From contig CANHHZ010000095.1 of the NCBI GenBank assembly GCA_947460275.1, positions 1-7,572 of the forward strand: 7,572 nucleotides of DNA. The letters run 5' to 3'. The notes under the pieces are model-generated. The model did not search any database, had not been told where the DNA came from, and worked only from the letters and a program-made list of their open reading frames with translations. Within the stretch, counting starts at the first letter, position 1. Every line of letters starts with the position of its first letter. Position numbers and translations under genes: made by a program. Positions 1 to 5,438 of the stretch are shown piece after piece. The DNA comes from Sphingobacteriaceae bacterium (GTDB lineage Bacteria > Bacteroidota > Bacteroidia > Sphingobacteriales > Sphingobacteriaceae).

Positions 1-195
1 AACATAGCCAAAATCATCTAAATGCGCATCTTTAATGCCCAAATCCAATAGTTCCTGTACCAAAACTTTGCCTAAATTTTTTTGTTTTTCGGTTGATGGA
101 CAAGTTGGCGAATCGGCATCAGATTGCGTATCTATTTGAACGTATTTGACAAATCGCTCTTGCAATTTTTGTTGCGTATTTTGATAAATGCTCAT
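1..195 (-). CDS. pepT: Peptidase T (tripeptide aminopeptidase), N-terminal part, cut by window edge
   Basis: The first 65 codons are visible, reading from ATG at 195 down to base 1; the rest lies outside the window. The protein begins MSIYQNTQQK and then carries the N-terminal signature of PepT: RFVKYVQIDTQSD (residues 14-26), PSTEKQKNLGKVL (33-45) and an ELLDLGIKDAHLDDFGYV segment (48-65). E. coli PepT has the equivalent RFLNYVSLDTQS, a PSTEGQ-type motif and a similar helix in the same order. PepT is a cytoplasmic M20-family zinc enzyme that removes the N-terminal residue from tripeptides. The metal ligands and catalytic residues lie further downstream and cannot be checked. There is no signal peptide, as expected. 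The gene diverges from the M14 carboxypeptidase across 126 bases. Identification rests on motif order recalled from the family; a related M20 peptidase is the only serious alternative. Confidence 0.88.
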   Translation of the reverse strand, partial: MSIYQNTQQKLQERFVKYVQIDTQSDADSPTCPSTEKQKNLGKVLVQELLDLGIKDAHLDDFGYV

Positions 196-321
196 GCCGT
201 AAAATTACAATTTATCGATTAGCTGGCCAAACGATATCATTTGCTCAATTTAAAATGTTACAACCCAAAACATCAACATTAGTCAAGAAAAAAGTAATTT
301 AGAGCCTTAATTCCACTCACA

Positions 322-2064
322 ATGAAAAAATTAGCTTGTTTTGTCCTTTTTTCGCTATCCTTTTTGGCTTTTGCACAACAAACACCGTTCGAGCTGAGCA
401 ATAAAAAAGCAACCGCAACTTATGATGAAGCCATTGATTTTTATAGCACGCTGGCCAAAAGTTATCCAAAACAAGCCAAGTTAGTTAGCTACGGTGCCAC
501 CGATTTTGGCAAACCACTACACGTGCTGGTATTGAGTAAAACGGGGCTCTTCGACCCTTTAGCTGTCAAAAAAAGCGATAAACGAGTTTTGCTCATTAAC
601 AATGGTATTCATCCGGGCGAACCTGAAGGCATTGACGCCAGCATGCTATTGGCAAGAACGTTATTACAAAACAACACATTGCCCGAAAACGTAGTCATCT
701 GCATCATTCCAGTTTACAATATAGACGGCAGCCACAACCGCAGCGGCACTTCAAGAGCCAACCAAAATGGCCCAGTAGCTTACGGATTTAGAGGAAACGG
801 GAAAAATTTAGACCTAAATAGGGATTTTATCAAAACCGATTCGAAAAATTCATTTGCCTTTCAGCAAATATTTAATACTTGGCAGCCCGAAATTTTTGTG
901 GACACGCACACCAGTAATGGCGCAGATTATCAATACACCATGACGCTCATCCCTACACAAAAAGACAAATTAAATACTGTTTTATCAAGCTATTTAACGC
1001 AAACCTTGGTGCCAGATTTGTACAGCAAAATGAAAATTAAAGGCTTTGAATTGGTGCCTTACGTAAACTCCATCAACGAAACTCCCGACGCCGGCATTAC
1101 GGGTTTTATCGAGTCGCCACGTTACTCTACCGGATATGCGGCTTTGCACAACAGCATCGGCTTTATGCCCGAAACGCATATGCTCAAATCGTTTGATAAA
1201 CGCGTAGAATCGACCTATAAATTGCTACAAACTTATGTAGAAATTGTAAGCAGAGATGCCCAAAAAATTGGCGAAAACAAACACAAAGCGGATGAATTTG
1301 TCGCACAGCAAAGCGAATTTCCTTTGGATTGGAAATTAAATCGCTCTGTTTACGACAGCATTGAGTTTAAAGGTTATACCGCCAAATACAAACCCAGCGA
1401 AGTAAGTGGCGCCGAACGCTTGTATTATGATAGAAACGAGCCTTTTACTAAAAAAATTAAGCAGTGGAACAAGTTTGAGCCCAGCATTACTGTAAGCAAA
1501 CCTATTGCTTATGTGATACCAAAGGCTTGGGACAAAGTAATTACGCTGTTGAAATTAAATGGTGTAAAAATGAGCCAGCTGGCCGAAAACACCAAAATGA
1601 ACTTGGAAATTTATTACATTGCCGATTTAAAAACAAGCACTCGCCCTTACGAAGGGCATTACCAACACTCGGCCGTAAAAGTAAATGCAGTAAACCAAGC
1701 AGTACAGTTTTATGCCGGCGATTATGTAGTTTATGTAAATCAGCCTCAAAACCGATACGTTGTAGAAACTTTAGAACCACAAGCCATCGACTCGTTTTTC
1801 AATTGGAACTTTTTCGATTCTATTTTAGGGCAAAAAGAAGGCTACTCAGCCTACGTTTTTGAAGATACTGCCGCGCAACTGCTTAAAAACAACCCGGCTT
1901 TAAAACAGAAACTGGAAGAAGAAAAGCTTAAAAACACAGATTTTGCTAAAAATGGAAGCGCACAATTGGATTTTGTATATAAAAATTCCGATTATTACGA
2001 AAAAACGTTTAACCGCTATCCTATTGGTAGGTTAACCAACAACGCAAAGCTTAACTTAAAATAA
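322..2064 (+). CDS. Secreted M14-family zinc carboxypeptidase
   Basis: The protein has 580 residues. Residues 1-18 or so form a Sec signal peptide (MKKLACFVLFSLSFLAFA, probable cleavage after AFA), so it should act in the periplasm or outside. The M14 catalytic elements appear in order: the HxxE zinc motif HPGE at 97-100, the NRD segment of GKNLDLNRDF with Asn166-Arg167 (substrate-carboxylate binding in carboxypeptidase A), the third zinc ligand His196 in DTHTSNG, and a likely general-base Glu284 in FMPETHM. The M14 domain accounts for roughly residues 25-310; the remaining ~270 residues have no motif I can name, so the protein is about twice the length of a bare carboxypeptidase domain. Family knowledge predicts release of C-terminal residues from peptides; substrate preference cannot be read. 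ATG at 322 is chosen because it directly precedes the signal peptide. The rhomboid gene follows after two bases, suggesting one transcript. Confidence 0.9.
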   Translation: MKKLACFVLFSLSFLAFAQQTPFELSNKKATATYDEAIDFYSTLAKSYPKQAKLVSYGATDFGKPLHVLVLSKTGLFDPLAVKKSDKRVLLINNGIHPGEPEGIDASMLLARTLLQNNTLPENVVICIIPVYNIDGSHNRSGTSRANQNGPVAYGFRGNGKNLDLNRDFIKTDSKNSFAFQQIFNTWQPEIFVDTHTSNGADYQYTMTLIPTQKDKLNTVLSSYLTQTLVPDLYSKMKIKGFELVPYVNSINETPDAGITGFIESPRYSTGYAALHNSIGFMPETHMLKSFDKRVESTYKLLQTYVEIVSRDAQKIGENKHKADEFVAQQSEFPLDWKLNRSVYDSIEFKGYTAKYKPSEVSGAERLYYDRNEPFTKKIKQWNKFEPSITVSKPIAYVIPKAWDKVITLLKLNGVKMSQLAENTKMNLEIYYIADLKTSTRPYEGHYQHSAVKVNAVNQAVQFYAGDYVVYVNQPQNRYVVETLEPQAIDSFFNWNFFDSILGQKEGYSAYVFEDTAAQLLKNNPALKQKLEEEKLKNTDFAKNGSAQLDFVYKNSDYYEKTFNRYPIGRLTNNAKLNLK

Positions 2065-2066
2065 CT

Positions 2067-2675
2067 ATGCAATTTTTAAACGAAACGCCTGTAGCTTCCA
2101 TCATATTCATATTTACCGTTATCACGAGTTTATATGCCTTTAACGATCATCAATTGTATGGCAAGTTTATGTTGCATCCCTATACCGTAAGCAAAGGTAA
2201 AAACCTTTATACTTTTATTACCAGCGGTTTAATCCATGCCGATTACATGCATTTGTTTTTTAACATGTTTACCTTTTTGTTTTTTGCGTTTAAGCTAGAA
2301 ACCATGATAGGGCATTGGCAATTTGGACTGCTTTATTTTGTAAGTTTAATTTTAAGCGACATTCCTTCGGTTATTAAGCATAAAGACCATTTTTGGTACA
2401 ACAGTTTGGGCGCAAGCGGCGCCATAAGTGCGGTATTGTTTAGCTATATTTTGTTCGAGCCACTAACCACCATTGGGGTAATGTTTATTCCAATGCCCGC
2501 AATAGTGTTTGCTGTTTTATATTTGGCATACTCTTGGTATATGGCCAAAAACGCAAAAGACAACATTGGGCACGATGCCCACTTTTTTGGCGCTATTACC
2601 GGCTTAGGTTTTACCATAATTTTTGTGCCCGGTGTTGTGCCACAATTTTTAAGTACTTTAGGCTTGCTCAGGTAG
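2067..2675 (+). CDS. Rhomboid-family intramembrane serine protease
   Basis: The protein has 202 residues and about six hydrophobic segments (roughly 8-26, 48-75, 84-99, 114-131, 134-157, 170-190), the minimal bacterial rhomboid fold. The nucleophile is Ser117 in the GASG motif (115-118), in the fourth segment. The partner base is His172 in AHFFG, matching the AHxxG motif of the last helix of GlpG. His57, His62 and Asn66 match the HxxxxHxxxN pattern of GlpG (oxyanion side). All catalytic elements are present, so it should be active. Rhomboids cleave membrane proteins within or near the bilayer; the substrate here is unknown. The start lies two bases after the carboxypeptidase stop, pointing to co-transcription and possible translational coupling. 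The last 18 bases overlap the 3' end of the opposite-strand gene. Confidence 0.93.
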   Translation: MQFLNETPVASIIFIFTVITSLYAFNDHQLYGKFMLHPYTVSKGKNLYTFITSGLIHADYMHLFFNMFTFLFFAFKLETMIGHWQFGLLYFVSLILSDIPSVIKHKDHFWYNSLGASGAISAVLFSYILFEPLTTIGVMFIPMPAIVFAVLYLAYSWYMAKNAKDNIGHDAHFFGAITGLGFTIIFVPGVVPQFLSTLGLLR

Positions 2676-3617
2676 GCAAGGCTCGCTAAAATAGCTCATT
2701 GGCGCAGTTGGGTCTTTGATAATTTCGAATAAGGTATGCCCCCAAGGTTTCCAAAAGTTTTCTAAAACTTGGCCGTAGGTCTTGTTTGTCCACACATCAA
2801 ACAGCGCTTTGTTTTGTGTACCACGCAAAGGCATGGCGTCTATGTAAATTACGCCATCAACGGGCATAATGGTGTATTCGGGTAGGCGGTTAAACAAATA
2901 GGCGGAGTAAAAAAAGCGGGCGGCTAACTCTTCAAACTGTTGTTCGCTAAGCGATAAACCCACAACGGCTTTTAACAACTCTTGGTGATAACTTTGGTTA
3001 GTACCGTTGTCTTGCAAACAGGCCACAATGCCAAAATCCTTAAACTTTAACGAAAAAGTGAGCGTGTTTATCTCATCTCTAAAACTAAATGGCGTTTCTG
3101 AGTTTTCTAGTTTAACCACCACAATAGACCAAGGCGTAAAATTTTCTAAAACCACCTCGCGGTAAATGCCCTGCAACATGGTGTGCAAGTTGCCAAATTT
3201 ATGCATCAAGCCTTGCGACATGTTCATGCCATCGCCACTTAATTGCTGTAAACGAATGGCGCCTTGCATTTCTATGTACAAAAAGCTGTACATCAATTTG
3301 CCAATCCAGTTAAACAAATCTTGCTCGGGCAAAGCCGAAACACCTAGGTAACCTTGGGAAAAAGCCGATGAAACTTTATCTTCTAAAGGAAGAATGTGCT
3401 GCTGTGCAACCTCAGTATTTGCCGGAACCGTTAAGCTGTTGTAGCTTCTAATGCTTTCATCGAGCAGTTTTATTTGCTCTTCACCAGTTAAATTGGCCAT
3501 TTCTATAAGCCAATTAGGCAACACCCTAACGGGCGCTACATCGGTTTGACCGCTTAAAAAGCATTTGTCGTTTTTAAAATCGAAGTTTTTAAAAGGTTGG
3601 TATACGCTCGTGTTCAT
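2658..3617 (-). CDS. Conserved-looking hypothetical protein, 319 aa, function unknown
   Basis: The protein runs from ATG at 3617 to TAA at 2660-2658 and I do not recognise a family with known function. It has no signal peptide or membrane segment and is probably cytoplasmic. Visible points: an N-terminal CFLSG segment (residues 19-23) followed by VLPNWLIEM (32-40), a helical, aromatic-rich middle (LFNWIGKLMYSFLYIEMQGA, 101-120), and a Trp-rich C-terminal part (WTNKTYGQVLENFWKPWG, 276-293). The layout of Cys near the start followed by a PxWL motif recalls an uncharacterised protein type I associate with Bacteroidota; this is recollection, not a database result. A full HNH or zinc-finger set of Cys/His residues is absent (only Cys19, Cys200 and Cys314 are seen). 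The coding frame is credible from its length and normal amino-acid mix. Its 3' end overlaps the rhomboid gene by 18 bases. Confidence 0.75.
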   Translation of the reverse strand: MNTSVYQPFKNFDFKNDKCFLSGQTDVAPVRVLPNWLIEMANLTGEEQIKLLDESIRSYNSLTVPANTEVAQQHILPLEDKVSSAFSQGYLGVSALPEQDLFNWIGKLMYSFLYIEMQGAIRLQQLSGDGMNMSQGLMHKFGNLHTMLQGIYREVVLENFTPWSIVVVKLENSETPFSFRDEINTLTFSLKFKDFGIVACLQDNGTNQSYHQELLKAVVGLSLSEQQFEELAARFFYSAYLFNRLPEYTIMPVDGVIYIDAMPLRGTQNKALFDVWTNKTYGQVLENFWKPWGHTLFEIIKDPTAPMSYFSEPCLPEQA

Positions 3618-3624
3618 TTCAGTA

Positions 3625-3653
3625 CAATATTAACCAATAAATTTTAGGTGCAA
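3625..3653 (-). promoter_or_regulatory. Possible promoter of the 319-aa gene
   Basis: Read on the minus strand, TTG (3653-3651) is followed after 18 bases by TAATATTG (3632-3625), one mismatch from the TAnnTTTG box of Bacteroidota. It ends only seven bases before the ATG at 3617, so the transcript would have almost no leader. The short leader and AT-rich surroundings make this weak. Confidence 0.2.
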
Positions 3654-3735
3654 CCAGAGAATAGAAATTTTTAACTTTTGGATTACTTAAAAAGGTGTAT
3701 TGAAAAGTTTAGCTGTTTTTTAAAGTCAAAAACAC

Positions 3736-3765
3736 TTTGAATTGTTAAAATTATTGATACTTTTA
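3736..3765 (+). promoter_or_regulatory. Probable promoter for the accessory gene cluster
   Basis: TTTG at 3736-3739 is followed after 18 bases by TACTTTTA at 3758-3765, which differs from the Bacteroidota TAnnTTTG box only at its last base. Transcription would begin near 3772, just ahead of the tail-module remnant, and run into the genes at 4000, 4620 and 4855, which lack room for strong promoters of their own. The same 12 bases ATACTTTTATTA recur upstream of the GH18 gene at 6516-6527. Confidence 0.4.
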
Positions 3766-3988
3766 TTATTTAAAAACATCATTTGGTATTTCTTTAAAAG
3801 ATGCCTACGCGCTAGCTTGGAGCGGAGTCTCTGATTCAAAAGCGTGGGATCTTGCTCCACTAAACTTTGAGTTTACAATGATTGACGGAAACAAGATAAC
3901 GAAACAAGAAACATTGAACTTATCTGGCCCTTATAAAGACAATGGTAACCAACCCCAGTACAAAAAAGGCATCGGTATTTGTAACTAA
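3758..3988 (+). pseudogene. Start-less remnant of a tail module (paralogue of the 76-aa ORF at 4620)
   Basis: An open frame runs from just after a TGA at 3755-3757 to TAA at 3986-3988 with no usable start: the only in-frame ATG (3878) lies past the best-conserved part. From 3791 the frame reads SLKDAYALAWSGVSDSKAW, then DGNKITKQE (3884-3910), SGPYKD, and ends GICN. The intact ORF at 4620-4850 has the same sixteen residues LKDAYALAWSGVSDSK, DGNKITKGE, SGAYK and a final KICN, so the two are clear paralogues. Five of the 48 bases encoding the 16-residue block differ and all five changes are synonymous, so the frame was under protein-level selection when the copies separated. It looks like the detached C-terminal end of a larger protein or a decayed small gene. 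I do not recognise the domain. The exported-protein gene at 4000 starts 11 bases after its stop. Confidence 0.7.
3794..3841 (+). repeat. Conserved 48-bp block, copy 1
   Basis: This block encodes LKDAYALAWSGVSDSK and matches 4644-4691 at 43 of 48 positions by eye. All five differences are synonymous third-position or Leu first-position changes. It marks the upstream edge of similarity between the two tail modules. Confidence 0.85.
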
Positions 3989-3999
3989 TTAATGATAAT

Positions 4000-4623
4000 A
4001 TGAAAATTTTTAAATTAAGCATTGTAGTTGCTTTATTAACTATAAAGAGCGTTTTACAAGCACAATCAATTGGTCAAATTACTTCACTTCATCTATTTTT
4101 ACAAAATAATGCCGACAGTACCCTGATTTATAAAAAAGAAAGCAACTGGATAGCTCCTCCTGTATATTTAATTATAAGTAAAAAGGAAGATACTATTTCA
4201 CTTTATACCTATAATTCGCTCTATAAAAAAATCAAAGCACCTTCATCCATTCTAGATACCATATCCAAAATAAAAAATTATCCAAACTACCTCCAAAGCT
4301 ATAATGTTGGGATCAATAAATTTTTCGACGCAAAATATATTGATGATACATCGGCTATAGAGCTTTGGACATTATTAAACCAACAAAAACCGTGGCAAAT
4401 TGGAGATGATAAAAGTGACGGAACGGCTTGTAAAGATTATACGGAGGAAAAATATATTTCTGACTTGGGAGGAATAAGCCTTTTTTTAATCACAAAGTCA
4501 GAAATTAAAGCGCTCTATTTCTATGGGCCACAATACTTCGAAGAAAAAGTATGCCCAACTAGACCCGGCAGAAAGGCAGTTTTAGAAATAGAGAAATTGT
4601 TTTTAAAAACGTTTAAAGAATGA
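4000..4623 (+). CDS. Exported protein of unknown function, 207 aa (possible immunity-type partner)
   Basis: The protein begins with a clear Sec signal peptide (MKIFKLSIVVALLTIKSVLQA, cleavage near residue 21) with no lipobox, so a soluble periplasmic or secreted location is likely. The mature part is about 185 residues, rich in Lys, Ile and Tyr, with exactly two cysteines, Cys144 (GTACKDY) and Cys185 (EKVCPTRPG), which could form a disulfide. A GISLFLITKSEIKALYFYG stretch (158-176) looks like paired beta strands. I recognise no catalytic motif or family. ATG at 4000 is preferred because the ATG at 3992 hits a stop after two further codons. It sits 11 bases after one tail module and its TGA overlaps the ATG of the next (ATGA at 4620-4623), so the neighbours are probably co-translated. 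An immunity role is inferred from position only. Confidence 0.72.
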   Translation: MKIFKLSIVVALLTIKSVLQAQSIGQITSLHLFLQNNADSTLIYKKESNWIAPPVYLIISKKEDTISLYTYNSLYKKIKAPSSILDTISKIKNYPNYLQSYNVGINKFFDAKYIDDTSAIELWTLLNQQKPWQIGDDKSDGTACKDYTEEKYISDLGGISLFLITKSEIKALYFYGPQYFEEKVCPTRPGRKAVLEIEKLFLKTFKE

Positions 4624-4850
4624 CGGTTTTAAAAAAAATCCCATTAAAAGACGCCTACGCTTTAGCTTGGAGCGGAGTCTCTGACTCTAAAGTTTATAAT
4701 CCAAAAACAAATCCAGATACAGAATATCTAATGAAAGACGGAAATAAAATAACCAAAGGTGAAATTGATAGGATTTCGGGGGCATATAAACTTTCTACCA
4801 CAAATCCGCAAAATATTGGGTTTACACTGGGCACAAAAATTTGTAATTAG
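4620..4850 (+). CDS. Small 76-aa tail-module protein, function unknown
   Basis: The ORF begins with ATG overlapping the TGA of the preceding gene and ends in TAG at 4848-4850. An in-frame stop at 4614-4616 rules out an upstream start. Residues 9-24 (LKDAYALAWSGVSDSK) are identical to the remnant at 3794-3841, and DGNKITKGE (40-48), SGAYK (53-57) and the terminal KICN are shared too; the stretches between are diverged. There is no signal peptide or membrane segment. Similarity begins only around residue 8, so the first residues (MTVLKKI) may be a fortuitous start fused to a module that in a parent protein would be a C-terminal domain. The family is not recognised; a toxin tail, a specificity module or a stand-alone small protein are all possible. 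Whether it is translated depends on coupling to the upstream gene, which the ATGA overlap permits. Confidence 0.6.
   Translation: MTVLKKIPLKDAYALAWSGVSDSKVYNPKTNPDTEYLMKDGNKITKGEIDRISGAYKLSTTNPQNIGFTLGTKICN
4644..4691 (+). repeat. Conserved 48-bp block, copy 2
   Basis: This is the second copy of the block at 3794-3841, in the same orientation and 850 bases downstream. It encodes residues 9-24 of the 76-aa ORF. The pair could support recombination that would delete the exported-protein gene between them. Confidence 0.85.
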
Positions 4851-4854
4851 CTTT

Positions 4855-5361
4855 ATGAGAAAAATTATAACCATTGCAGTAATGACCCTTTGTTTTCAAA
4901 ACTCTTCTGCTCAGCATAAAAAAGAAGAGTTTATCTCTCGCTTGCGCGAAAAACTTTACTCATTTTCAACTAGCGAAAAATTGAAAGACTCTATAGCGCT
5001 ATATAGTTTTGCTATTCAAATTGACATCAAAAAAAATAAAAATAGTTCAATCATAAATGTAACATCCAATGACAGCATTTCAAACGTTGTCTTCAAAAAA
5101 AATTATCTGCCTTTTTTAAAAAAACTAAATTATGACCCAATTTTAGGTGAAGCAAAAAATGCCACCATAATAATTCCTGTAGCATACATTGTGGCTAACT
5201 ATAAAGCCGATGATATTAGTGAAAAAAAAGTGCCGATAACAGATTTATCCGACAAGCTTTATAAGCTGTTTAATTACATAAAAAAGGATGAAAATACTCC
5301 AAAAAACTATATATACTTAAAGCCCATAATAATCGTAGTTGACAAGGCGATTTATCATTAA
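4855..5361 (+). CDS. Exported protein of unknown function, 168 aa
   Basis: The start is taken at ATG 4855 because it opens directly on a Sec signal peptide (MRKIITIAVMTLCFQNSSAQ, cleavage near SSA-Q). A longer reading from 4759 would run through the upstream gene and bury the signal. The mature protein is about 149 residues, very rich in Lys, Asn and Ile, with no cysteine. A strand-like segment SFAIQIDIKKN (51-61), a middle SNVVFKKNYLPFLKKLNYDP (76-95), the hydrophobic IIIPVAYIVANYK (105-117) and an end segment YIYLKPIIIVVDKAIYH are visible. The pattern resembles small secreted proteins I recall as multi-copy in Pedobacter-like genomes, and the fold might be TonB-C-like, but neither has been tested. 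It starts four bases after the 76-aa module ORF. It shows no evident similarity to the exported protein at 4000-4623. The flanking DNA is markedly AT-rich. Confidence 0.7.
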   Translation: MRKIITIAVMTLCFQNSSAQHKKEEFISRLREKLYSFSTSEKLKDSIALYSFAIQIDIKKNKNSSIINVTSNDSISNVVFKKNYLPFLKKLNYDPILGEAKNATIIIPVAYIVANYKADDISEKKVPITDLSDKLYKLFNYIKKDENTPKNYIYLKPIIIVVDKAIYH

Positions 5362-5389
5362 TCTAATGCGCAATATTGTAAGCACTGCA

Positions 5390-5422
5390 TTGAGGTAAAT
5401 TCAAAATATTAATTTATTTTAG
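5390..5422 (+). promoter_or_regulatory. Possible promoter of the dipeptide epimerase gene
   Basis: TTG at 5390-5392 and TATTTTAG at 5415-5422 are separated by 22 bases; the second box differs from TAnnTTTG at one position. It lies 16 bases ahead of the ATG at 5439. In such AT-rich DNA chance matches are common. Confidence 0.25.
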
Positions 5423-5438
5423 TGAAAAATTAACCACC

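Noticed and set aside
994..1179. Minus-strand open frame of 61 codons inside the M14 gene
   Set aside because: It is fully inside a well-supported coding gene, has no recognisable motif and reads as an antisense shadow.
1527..1862. Plus-strand open frame of 111 codons (and an antisense one at 1541-1780) inside the M14 gene
   Set aside because: Both are out of frame with the carboxypeptidase and have Arg/Cys/Ser-rich compositions typical of shadow frames.
3166..3351. Plus-strand open frame of 61 codons antisense to the 319-aa gene
   Set aside because: It is a shadow frame rich in Cys, Pro and Met with no motif, and the opposite frame is much longer and more protein-like.
3668..3693. Inverted repeat TTTTTAA / TTAAAAA with a 12-base loop, considered as a terminator
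   Set aside because: All stem pairs are A-T, there is no GC core, and it lies upstream of both flanking genes, where a terminator is not expected.
3878..3988. A 36-residue protein from the in-frame ATG at 3878 in the module remnant
   Set aside because: It would omit the best-conserved block of the module, so it is not a likely functional start.
4759..4854. A longer reading of the 168-aa exported protein starting at ATG 4759
   Set aside because: It would overlap most of the second half of the 76-aa module gene and place 32 residues ahead of an obvious signal peptide that opens at ATG 4855.
5365..5391. AATGC / GCATT inverted repeat with an internal CAATATTG palindrome after the 168-aa gene, considered as a terminator
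   Set aside because: The stem is only five pairs with a 17-base loop and no following T-run.
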